64,000 nt of DNA from assembly GCA_039545295.1 (NCBI GenBank), contig BCIK01000012.1, positions 496,001-560,000 on the forward strand, in the 5' to 3' direction. Origin of the DNA: Udeniomyces pyricola. Its lineage: Eukaryota; Basidiomycota; Tremellomycetes; Cystofilobasidiales; Mrakiaceae. Position 1 is the first letter of the stretch; the number at the start of each line of letters is the position of its first letter. Both the position numbers and the translations under genes were made by a program. Below are positions 55,132 through 64,000 of this stretch, in pieces. The notes under the pieces are model-generated. The model saw only the letters and a list, made by a program, of their open reading frames with translations, searched no databases and was not told the DNA's origin.

Positions 55132-56351
55132 GAAGAGTGATGGGTCGACAGCGAACCGGAAGATGTCGAGGTTGATGGGGGAGGTGCATGTTGAGGAGGA
55201 AAGATTGGCTGGCCGGAAAAGGCGGCGGTGGGCATTTGGCTCCCGGGGCCTACGCTCGCATATGGATGACCTGAATAGATAGATCACAACGAGAGCAAGG
55301 GCGATGGTGGAAAGCGATGGAAAGTGATTGTCAAACAGAGGACGAAAGAAGGGAGAATAAAAGATGGGAAAGAGGGTGAGAGAAGGCAGGGGTGCATGCG
55401 AGATGGAGAAGCGAGCAAGCGAAGAGGTGAAAAATCGGATGGGAATCAAAGGAAAAAAGGGCGGGCGAGCACGAGGTCAAAAGGAGGAACGGCGTGGCGT
55501 CAGCATGGAGTGCTCCGTCTCGAGATCGGGATGCACACGAGAGATTGTGTGGATGGGTTAAACAACCATGGTTTGAGCAGCCGCACATGTGCGATAAAGT
55601 CGCGATGAAGAACACGAACGATGGGGTCGGGAAGGAGGAGGACAGGGGGGGGGGGGGGGGAGGGAAGGGAGTAGAGAAGGGAAGAATGGGGAGGGGGAGG
55701 AAGAGGAAGGGAGAGAATGGGAGAAGGGTCGATAAGATAGAGATAGCGCCTGCCCTCCCAATCCTATCCCCTTTTCTCCCCTCTCCCTTACGAACCCAAT
55801 CCCTCAGGATCGATCTCATCGATTGGGCGATCTTATCCACTCTCATAAAGTCATCATCTCCACGATCCAACTCGTCCAATCCTGTACACCAGAGGGACAA
55901 TGGCCGACGGTGGGAGGGCGAACAAGAGCAGATTGCTGGCACTTTTCATTCCCTCGCTCTCCCCCCCCCCCCCTCAACCCGTCGCCTGATTCATGCCTTC
56001 CCGCCACTCCCGGGTCTCCAGAGCGCACATGAGATTCTTCAACAGGGTGAGAAGACTCAAGATCGATGAGAGTGAGCCGAAGCGGGTTGGATGGCTTAGC
56101 AGTGACGGGGGGTTGAGAAAGAGAAAGGGGATGTGCGACAAGAGCGCGAGGAATTGGATGGCGGCGGCGGCGGCAGCTGACACAAGCAAACAGGCACCTG
56201 AAAAGCGGGCCAGCCGATAGCAGACCGAGTAACGCAAAGAGAGAGAGAGCATCAGGAAGAAAAGGGACCTACGTCTGGGATCGTGCGCGGTCATATCGCC
56301 GTAGAGGGGGGCTCCGTAGGGGGTGTCGTATCGACTGTTTGGGGAGGGCAT
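51605..56351 (-). CDS. CIR1-like iron-responsive GATA transcription factor
   Basis: Zinc-finger factor of the fungal siderophore/iron repressor group (SRE, Fep1, Urbs1, Cir1), nuclear. Four exons: 56273-56351, 54536-55270, 54072-54280, 51605-53947; 1121 residues. The family-specific Cys-rich module CPGDGHCNGMGGKAGCTGC lies at 181-199 (C-x5-C-x8-C-x2-C). It is followed by one GATA finger whose first half is CVNCKTSTTPLWRRDADG and second half TTCNACGLYYKLHGTSRPVT, with Cys 247, 250, 268 and 271. A basic tail MKKTVIKRRKRVP follows. SRE and Urbs1 have a second finger before the Cys module; none is found here in the upstream exon or in the ~1 kb first intron, which matches Cir1. Polyglutamine tracts lie before the finger (CAA-coded, 55098-55131) and after it (mostly CAG, 53479-53516), with a His run near 52683-52710. 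The C-terminal third is acidic. The distal start exon is the least certain part. Confidence 0.88.
53479..53516. repeat. CAG/CAA repeat coding polyglutamine (C-terminal half)
   Basis: Mixed CTG/TTG on the plus strand, giving a run of 12-13 Gln in the GATA-factor protein. Confidence 0.85.
55098..55131. repeat. (TTG)n repeat coding polyglutamine (N-terminal half)
   Basis: Eleven consecutive TTG on the plus strand, read as CAA (Gln) in the GATA factor. Confidence 0.9.
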
Positions 56352-57396
56352 GGGGATGACGAGGAGGAGAGGGAGAAAGAGAGAGGAAGGGGGAGGTGAA
56401 GAGTGGGCACGACGACGATTGAAGGAGGTGGACAAAGAGCATCCACGCCCGCCTCAGTGCTCACCCCATGCCATGCCAGCCAGTCAGCCAGGCCCTTTCC
56501 CTCCCATTATCAATTCGGCGAGAGATCAGGCGTATTGGTCCCGACGCCATCATCACACAGCCTTCCGACCCGATCGCGTATAAGCGCGACTCAGTTTATT
56601 CGCGATTTTGATGTGCCGGCGACCCGGCGGATGACCCTTCTCCCCGGGTCCATCATCAATCCGATCGGACTCGTCACTCGATCTCCTTCCTCTGAAATCT
56701 ATCTGACTCCTTTGCATGCATGATATTTATTTACATAACGTCCCTTATTATAGATCATGACATGCAATTTCCACGTATCTATCATCCATCAATCATATCC
56801 AAACTGGTCCATCCCGCACAACGAAAATAAACCAGGAACGTTACAACATCGGCAGCATAACCAAGGAAAAGAAACCAAAACCAAGCAACGAAAGAAAGAA
56901 AAAGAAAAAGGAGAGAGAGATGAAGAAATATGATGGCAACGTAAACCGTGATGACGTGGAAGATCAAATCTCAAACCAAAGGCTAACGTGGTGGTTGGCA
57001 CGATAACCATCTTAGCCCCGCCCGCACGCGCGTTGAACGTTGGACGTGAGTCTCTCCACGGAAAAGAAAGGGGAGAGAAAGAAAAGAAGAGAAAAGAACA
57101 GGACATGGGCAAAGGTGCTGGAGAAGGGTTCCCAACGCTCATTCAAGGTTTGAAGCCAAAAGAAAAGGGGAGAGAAACGTGATGAGTTGGATAGAGAAGT
57201 GTATAGTATACGTTTTGAAAGAAAAAGAAAAACCTATGCGACGAAATATAGAGGTGGAATATCGTGGATAAGAGCACGCGCGGAATACGTAGGGGTATTC
57301 AGAGGGGGAAAAAAACATCACATCTAGGACGATATGTGACGCCGATGCGAGCCGAAGAGCCAGGAAAAGAAGAAAAAAAGACAAAAGAAAAGAAGC
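56352..57396. promoter_or_regulatory. Upstream region of the GATA factor
   Basis: About 1 kb between the GATA-factor start and the ULP1 stop. It contains GATAA at 57002-57006 and GATAAG at 57267-57272, possible self-binding sites but too few to weigh. No gene is supported here. Confidence 0.4.
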
Positions 57397-60300
57397 TTAA
57401 CTCGGATAATTGAGAAGCTTTCCGCTAACGTACACACGAGAGAGAAACCAAAGAAAAGAAGACGAAGCGTCAGTCTGCGATCGATCGGATTTGGGACGAC
57501 GTGAAAAGATCAGAAAGAAGAAGAGGAAAGAAGAAGAGAAGAGAGACAACGAACCGGCCAATCTCGAGCATCATCCGACGACGAAGGTAAGGCATATCTG
57601 TTCACGGGCAATGATTTAGAGGAAGAAGGAGAACGATTGGACGTTAAAAAGAAACCCGAAGAAAGTGAAACAACGGCTATCAGTTTTCTCGACTCCAAAA
57701 ACCTCTCCGGTAAATCCCTCTTGAAGACAAGGTTGTGACCACTGCCTCCACAGCCCTTGAACCCCATCCCTGGAAAGACATTCCTCCAATCCCCTTTCTT
57801 ATTCTTCTTCGTCTTTTTCTTTTCTCTTTTCTCCTCTCCCACTTCTTTCCTAGCTCTCTGAGCTCTCGATCATGACTTTGAAAAAAAAAGGATGAAAAAA
57901 CGTACTGTCTTGTGAGAACGCCCAAGTGCCGTAACCTCCTCCTCTTGAGACAGCTTCGAGTACCTGGCAGCTGAAGACGCCACAATCGAAGCCATTCATC
58001 TGCTGAGGTGTCGTCTGCCAAAGAGAAGAAGGAGAAGCATATTGAAGAGAGAGAGAGAAAAAAAAATCAAGAGGAGGAAGGGGCGGAGGAGATTGATCGA
58101 GCGATGTTTGCATCCAGAGGACAGTAAGAACGAAAAGCAAACCAAGAAATCGAGAAATCGAGTTAGGGCAAGACACAGTGAGGGAGGGAAAGAGAATGTG
58201 AGAAAGTCACTTCGTTCCATAGACGAAACTCTCGACGAACCTTGTGATCGCAATAATCGACCCAGCCTGTAAAGTCGAACGGTTGATTCTTCTTTGTCTG
58301 ATGTTCATCCGCTATGTACTCTCTCAGCATCTGTCGTATGCACATATACCCACGCGAGAATCGATGAGAGAGGGAGAGAGAGACAAAGGGAGCAAGGTAT
58401 GAAAGAACCCCACGTTTAGTTATCTTTTTCTTCCCTTTCTTTCATATTTCAACCCGATCAATCCAAGGACAGCCTCCTTTAATCCCTCGTAGAAAGGCAC
58501 AAAGGAACGATGGGAGGAACGGACCTTGAAAATCCGACTGGGCCAACCGGATCCCATGGAATCGTAAGATTCGATCCGCTTGTGCTTGAAGTTGATGACG
58601 GCGCACGTCCAATGCGATTGACCTTGGTTGATCGGAACGAGGACGAGGTCTTTCGCAAAGATATCCATCTACCAAAGAAGAAAAAAGAAGACAAAAGTCG
58701 TAAGGGTCAAACGAAGAATGATCAGCCGCTGTGGGCTCACTCGAGATGACTCGTCGCACATGGGGAAACGATAGAAAGTAAGGGGGGAATGAGAAAGAAA
58801 GAGAGGGAAATGTGTGTCTGTCTAAAAGAAAAGAAGAAGAAAAAGAAGGAGGAAAAACTTCCAACCAACCTTTTTGGTCCACCTCGCCAACTTGCCCTTC
58901 TCGTACCCGACAGTCTCTAGCTTACTAAAGAAGAATGTCGAAAAGTAATGCAGATCCAACGCCTCGGCCGGGGCTTTTGACTTGCGTGCTTCGGCAGCAT
59001 CGACAATCATCTGACCGTAGTAGTTGATGATCTCGTCGTTAAGCCACTGACGTGGGTGAAGACGGACGAGATCACGGGGAGCCACGGATTCTCGACCGCA
59101 TTTGGAAGTGGCAGAAGATGAAAGGAGGGCGATGACTTCGGCGTCTTCGGAGGGTGTTAGGTTCGTGGGGAGCTGGAAAAATGAGAAAAAGGAAGAAAGA
59201 AAAAAAAACGACAGAACAACGATAAGGACCATAGAAAGAAATAGTTGATCAGAGCATCTGTGAAATGACAACTTACCTTGACGACCTCCTCCTTCAACTT
59301 CTTCATCCGAGCCGCAATCTTCTCGTCGGCTCTCGAATCGCTGACTTTGAGGTCGTCGAACGCTGGGAGCAGCGGTTTCGGTAGACGAGTCCTGTGAAGA
59401 AATAGAAGAAAAGGAAGAAAAAAAAACAAGAAAAAAAAACAAAAAAAAAACATGAAGACAACAAGGGAAGGTGTGGAGAAAGAAAGACAGGTCAGAAAGA
59501 TCATCCAGACTGGTTTCTTCTCTTGCTCGCATTCTGTTTATTTTTTCTGCTTCGGAGATGTCTCTTGTTTCCTCGTCTTGTCCGGGGACTACTCACGCAT
59601 TTCGGGCTCTGCGAGAGACACTTTCGGCGTGGACTAGCACAGGATCTTGTGGGATACTGCTCCGCTGGTTTTTCAACCAAAAAAAAAGAAGAAGAAAGTG
59701 ACAAACGACGAAAGGAAAAGGAGACCAAACGAACGGTTGAGACACAGAAACACGACGTGGTCAGTTCCGCCCAACTACAGACAAGGAGAATAATACTCGT
59801 GTAGTCGGTTCTGGAGCTGCTCTTTTCACAGAGTAGACGAGTATGAACAAGGTGTAAAATGGGGAGCTAAGCATACCTTTGATCGCGAGGCATTGAGCGA
59901 AGCTTCCAATCTGTCGGCATTCAGGGTCCGAGGTGTTGGAGTCACCGGCATCGGGTTGAACGTGGAAGTCCGCGATGTAATGCCTGGACCACCAAGGCTG
60001 GATTCCTGAGATCGGGCTGGATGAAGAACGTGAATCATGGAGTACGTTGGGTTTGCAAAGGTGTTGTGAGCGACGTGAGTTATGTCAAACTTGGCTTCGA
60101 GCAGCACGCTGGGAAGGACACAGGGCGATGAAGCGGGTAAGTGGAGGTGGGGGAGGTTAAGTTGGACGAACCGCTTTCGAGGATACGCTGGAGTTCGAGG
60201 TACGACTCCAGGTCATAGGGATCCTCTGGTGATGACATCAACATCGACATACAAGACATACAAGAAGCAGAACAAGAAAACACGTCACACTTTCAGTTAG

Positions 60301-61852
60301 AGCCGGGCCCAACGCTGAAGAAAGGAATGAAAAGGGAAAAGAGGATCACTCACTGTTGACTGCCGTCTTCAACCGAGACTGAAACTGATCCAGATGCTTC
60401 TTGTAAGCCGGATTGGACATGTCCTGTTGGTGGACGTGATTGCATTGCCGAGGCCGAAGTTGACAGTACTTCAGTATGTGGGCAGCAGTCCCAGGAAGTA
60501 TGGATGGAATGAGAACGACAGGCGCAGTAGATGCGAGAGTCCAGGGGTTTCGGGGCCGAGTCAATCAATGCTAGTCGATGTCATCGTCTCTTCCCTGACG
60601 GCTGAAAGCGATAGGTCCAGTGATGAACGACGTGCAAAGTACTTCATCTAGCTATCTCCTCTCTTCGTCCTCTTCTTCGTTCTCTCTTGCACCTTCCTCC
60701 CGTTCATTGCGTCTACCGCACACTTTCGCTCTGTCCCAACTTAGCGTGACAAGTGTCGGGAAAAATCTCACCCATTTGATCATCTTTTTCGAAGCCTGCG
60801 TCTTGAACGTCTGCGTACGCTTGACGATTCCCCGATCGCGAGACAAGGGTGGTAGCCAGGATCGATCCCGAAGCTCCGTCGTAGGAAGCAGCGAATTGAT
60901 ACGAGCAGTGGCCGTCGCTGTTTTTGACGGACGTGATGAAGGTGCTGGGTACGTCTGGGTGGGTGCGAACGTTGGACGTGGGGACGCGGTAGGGGAAGGC
61001 AAGAGATTGGCATGCGATTGGGATCTGGAGGAATTGTGATGGGTGAATCTGCTGATGCCATCGATGGTTGACGAGGCACCAGATGCTCCGAGTTTGAGGT
61101 AGCGATGATCAACACTACTGCTACTACCGTCACTCGGTGGAGACAAGGAAGAAGATGTCGAATCTGGCGGCGAGGGAAGCAGTTGGCGGGGTGGACCCAA
61201 CGACAAGGGTGCATTCTTGAAATTGATTGCCCGGGGCGCGTGGTTGTCAAGTAGTCGGGGGACTGTTGAAGGACCTGGGATACCCGCTAAAGGAACGCAA
61301 AGGGATTAGAACATTGAGAGCGAGGAGTCATGGCCAAGAGTAAGCCAACGGTCGCGAGGAAGAGGGGTGGTGACGCGTTGGGCTGGCTTCGCGAGGAAAC
61401 GCAGGCAAAACGACCATGACGATCCAAGAGGAGGTGAGGTCGTCATGGTAAGGGGTGGGGGTCGATGCTGTCGAAAAGGTCTACGTCGTTGTGATGGGTC
61501 GACAGAGATCATAGGGGACTATGATGGACTCGTCCAGAGCAAGGCCAGTCGGATGAACCTAGGCGACTTGGGTACGGCGGGATTGGCAGGGAAGGAGGAA
61601 GCTTCGTTGGACGCGTCGGACGAGCATGAGCGGCAGGTGGTCGGTGGGTGTGGGAGAGAGAGATATATGCTCACTCAACGCGTGGGCCTGACCGTGTGAG
61701 GTTCCTCCGAGTAAGGCCTTGCAGGCAGAGAACCATCCGTTGAGACCGCCGTGGGTGGTGGTGGGCTTGGCTGGCTGCCTGTCGGCCGGGGGAGGGCTCT
61801 GGCAGAGTTGGGGCTGAGTGTCACGCTTGCGTTTTGTTGGAGAGGCGAGCAT
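57397..61852 (-). CDS. ULP1: ULP1-type SUMO protease (peptidase C48)
   Basis: Cysteine protease that matures SUMO and removes it from targets, in yeast located at nuclear pores. Thirteen exons: 61675-61852, 60772-61286, 60354-60423, 60172-60225, 59877-60016, 59593-59633, 59277-59391, 58870-59172, 58525-58668, 58241-58330, 57906-58014, 57555-57597, 57397-57424; 609 residues. The regulatory N-terminus is Ser/Pro-rich. The catalytic domain begins RDLVRLHPRQWLNDEIINYY. Catalytic residues are His491 in QSHWTCAVI, Asp508 in SYDSMG, Gln555 and Cys561 in QQMNGFDCGVF. The domain ends FSQDNMPYLRRRMMLEIGRG, followed by KLLNYPS. The triad and oxyanion Gln are complete, so it should be active. The helix before the domain (ARMKKLKEEVVKLP) is typical. 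The exon 6 donor (GTAGTC) is the weakest junction; the neighbouring GTGAGT breaks frame. It starts 370 bases from TAF2, head-to-head. Confidence 0.94.
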
Positions 61853-62222
61853 GATGGTAAGCGAAGATGTGATTGGGTTGCCTGATCTGACTATATGCGC
61901 TAGGATGGATAAATGGAAAGTAAGGGTCAAAGGCAGTCGGTGTTGGCGTTGACTGGCTTGGCGCTGGCTGGCTGGCTACAAGCTGAGTGCAGGTTGCAGG
62001 TTGCAGGTGGAGCAGCGGCCACTCATCATCATGACCAAAGTCGTCTCTTTGTCGCCTCGTCTCGTTGACCACTAGTTACTACTACGATCCCCCCCTTGGC
62101 CTCTTTGCCGTTCGGCTCAAAACAGGCTCATCAACTCCCTCCCAGGACCCATCTGACCCAGTACCCATCTACCCTATCCCCCACATCGCTGGCCCGTCAC
62201 ATCCACAATTTCCACCGCCGCC
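61853..62222. promoter_or_regulatory. Divergent promoter: ULP1 / TAF2
   Basis: 370 bases between two head-to-head start codons; must contain both promoters. A small repeat, GGCTGGCTGGCTA-like around 61955-61978 and GCAGGTTGCAGGTTGCAGG at about 61988-62006, is visible. Confidence 0.6.
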
Positions 62223-64000
62223 ATGTCCGGCGACAAGCCTCGCTACCGGGGCTTTCAACTCTCCCATCAAAAGGTCGCCCTCCAAGTCGATCTCCATTCG
62301 GGCTTGCTCTCTGGCTTCACCGAGCTCACCCTCCTTCCCTCTAGCCCGGACCTCAAGCTCATCTACCTCAACTTCCGTCAAGGTGTTGTCAAGGCCGTCA
62401 CGCTCTTCTCTCCAAATCGTCCTGTCCCGTCCGCCCCTCCGGCCGCTTCGTCATCAACCCCAAACGCCGCCGCGCCCGTGCCGTCCGTCCAAGCCCCCTT
62501 CTCGCACAACGACCCACTCGCCCTCCTCACGCTCTCCAATCCCAAGGACCCCCACATCTACCCAGAGGCCAAACGTAAGGCGTTTGCGGCCTATACCGAG
62601 GCCGAAGGAGGAGAGCTCGCCATTCGAATCGAGGATGGTTGGGTCGAGACCGCCCAGCCCGAGATCGCTCCCGAGAGCAAGGACGCGACCCTCGGTGGGG
62701 TCACCTCAAACGGCGCGACGACGGCATCATCGCCGGTAGTGACACCAGCGGTTCCAGGCGAGCCATCGTTCTTGCCTCTCACGCTCAAGATCGAGTACGA
62801 AGTTCGCGCTGGGGGCGAAGGACTTGCCATGTTTGGCTCGCGTGTCGATGAGGACGACCTTGTACGTCGCCTTGGTTTCTCTCTCACACTCATCATTTTG
62901 CCCAAAGTTTCTCCTGGATTCTTTTTGCTTTCATCGAGACACTCCTCTGGGCAAGACTTGATACCTCAGGTCAATGTATAGGTCGATGCTGAACCAAATG
63001 ACGCGTCTCCTTTCTCGGAATCTTTTGATCTCTTCGCGTGTCCCCCCTTATTGCAGCACGCGCCCCACATCTACACTTCGGCTACATCGCCCGACGCGGC
63101 GCGTTGTTGGATTCCTTGTATCGACAACCTTTGGGAACGATGCACTTGGGAGCTTGACTTTGTCGTCGATCGCAGGCTTGGTGGAAGAAGAGGAGAGTCA
63201 TCCGCTGAGGCCGCCGCGGAGGGAGGGAGCAGGAACAAGGGCAAGGCGCGCGAGGGGTTGACCGTTCCTGGCAGCGACGAGGACGATGTGGAGGGAAATG
63301 GCAGACCGATCGTCGTAGCCTGTAGTGGAGAATTGTCCGAGCATGTGAGTGTCTCGTGGTTCGAAGTCGATCCTCTCTGTACATGTGCCGATCGGGGAGT
63401 GAGCTGATCGGGTTTGAATGCGGAACCGTCTGGAACTCTCTTCATTTCCTTCTGCCTCGTCCTCAACCATCCTTTGTCAGACCTTCCATCCCTTCAATTC
63501 CAGTCAAGCCGTTTTTCGCTTCGTGCAATCTATCCCAACCTCTGTTCAGCACATCACTTTCGCTGTCGGGCCGTTTCACGTGCTGTCGATCCCAATCTCG
63601 CCTTCAGCACCTGGTTCCGCTTCTGCCTCGACCTCCAGTGCTGTGGGAGCCATTGTCTCGACTGCGTCTACCGAACCCACGGCGACAGCCACTGATTTAA
63701 CGACAGTCCCGACGGCAGCCGCCATCGAATCTGCCAATCCTCTCCCGACGGGTGGCTCGAGCGACAACCAACCTCTTATCCACGCGTTCTGTCTGCCTGG
63801 GCTTGAGTCAACGCTGGCCAATTCGACGTCTTTCCTCCGGCTAGCAATGGACTTTTATACGACCGAGTTTGGGTCATATCCGTTCTCCACGTTCAACCTC
63901 GTCTTTGTAGACGAACCGGTGCTCACATCCTCGGCCGGGGCGGGGATGGCTGTCCTGGATGCCGACCTCCTCCACCCACAAGACGTCATCGACCAGGCCT
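62223..64000 (+). CDS. TAF2: TAF2, TFIID subunit 2 (5' part only)
   Basis: Largest-class TFIID subunit with an inactive M1-aminopeptidase-like fold that contacts the initiator region of core promoters. Exons 62223-62861, 63057-63344 and 63481 onwards, open to the window edge. The protein starts MSGDKPRYRGFQLSHQKVAL, then LHSGLLSGFTELTLLP and LKLIYLNFRQ, the first beta domain of TAF2. Ala/Pro-rich and Gly-rich insertions break up the fold. HAPHIYTSATSPDAARCWIP, then CIDNLWERCTWELDF, is the family's strongest block. It continues VQSIPTSVQHITFAVGPFHV, then MDFYTTEFGSYPFSTFNLVF, VDEPVLTSSAGAGMAVL and LLHPQDVIDQ. The GAMEN-equivalent region is degenerate, as expected of TAF2. All junctions are phase 0. 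The helical C-terminal part lies outside the window. Confidence 0.92.

Noticed and set aside
55331..56220. Possible first GATA finger of the iron regulator in its first intron
   Set aside because: I searched the minus-strand frames for CxxC...CNxC patterns and found none; the frames are Ser/Pro/Phe-rich chance translations.
1..64000. Biosynthetic or other functional gene cluster
   Set aside because: Neighbours belong to unrelated housekeeping pathways on both strands; no backbone enzyme or shared regulator links them.
1..64000. tRNA genes, rRNA genes, CRISPR arrays
   Set aside because: No convincing A/B-box pair with cloverleaf pairing, no rRNA signature and no regularly spaced repeats were seen by eye; a tRNAscan run would settle the first point.

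Overview
The window is nuclear DNA of an intron-rich, GC-rich fungus, most likely a basidiomycete yeast or smut-type fungus. The proteins are fungal (TOM70, TTI1, a CIR1-type GATA factor, a fungal DHA1 transporter). Genes carry up to 13 exons joined by short GT-AG introns with strong pyrimidine tracts, and Arg is often CGA. The iron-type GATA factor has a single zinc finger, an arrangement I know from Cryptococcus Cir1; this leans towards Tremellomycetes but does not prove it. I saw no tRNA or rRNA genes, no transposon with recognisable proteins and no CRISPR. Gene models were spliced by hand: each junction was placed at a GT/GC...AG pair that keeps frame and restores family motifs.

Layout: 1-639 (-) VPS33, 3' end outside the window; 1418-4118 (-) DHA1 drug/polyamine transporter; 5104-7089 (-) aquaglyceroporin; 7696-10473 (-) secreted histidine acid phosphatase; 10838-12922 (+) seipin; 13978-16215 (-) RAD51; 17237-18534 (-) small unknown protein; 18937-23008 (+) large RS/RGG-rich protein; 23526-27087 (+) membrane-anchored glycosyltransferase-like protein; 27468-29002 (-) CREG-like secreted protein; 30554-32583 (+) DPP1-type lipid phosphatase; 33330-35697 (+) short-chain dehydrogenase; 36409-38888 (+) acidic coiled-coil protein; 39680-44215 (-) TTI1; 44637-45076 (+) GSKIP-domain protein; 45612-49703 (+) TOM70; 51605-56351 (-) CIR1-like GATA factor; 57397-61852 (-) ULP1 SUMO protease; 62223-64000 (+) TAF2, 3' end outside the window.

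This looks like ordinary chromosomal housekeeping sequence and not a cluster: the genes serve vacuolar fusion, transport, lipid droplets, recombination, mitochondrial import, iron regulation, SUMO processing and transcription, with no shared pathway. Four head-to-head pairs share short promoters (acid phosphatase/seipin, unknown/RS protein, TTI1/GSKIP, ULP1/TAF2), and a fifth, CREG/DPP1, is separated by a 1.55 kb AT-richer island.

The points most worth a second look are very small exons (14-30 nt), two probable GC-AG introns, altered catalytic or pore motifs in the lipid phosphatase, aquaporin and acid phosphatase, the one-finger iron GATA factor, MluI-type boxes in front of RAD51, a hexanucleotide array just before a start codon, and C-homopolymer tracts in introns.
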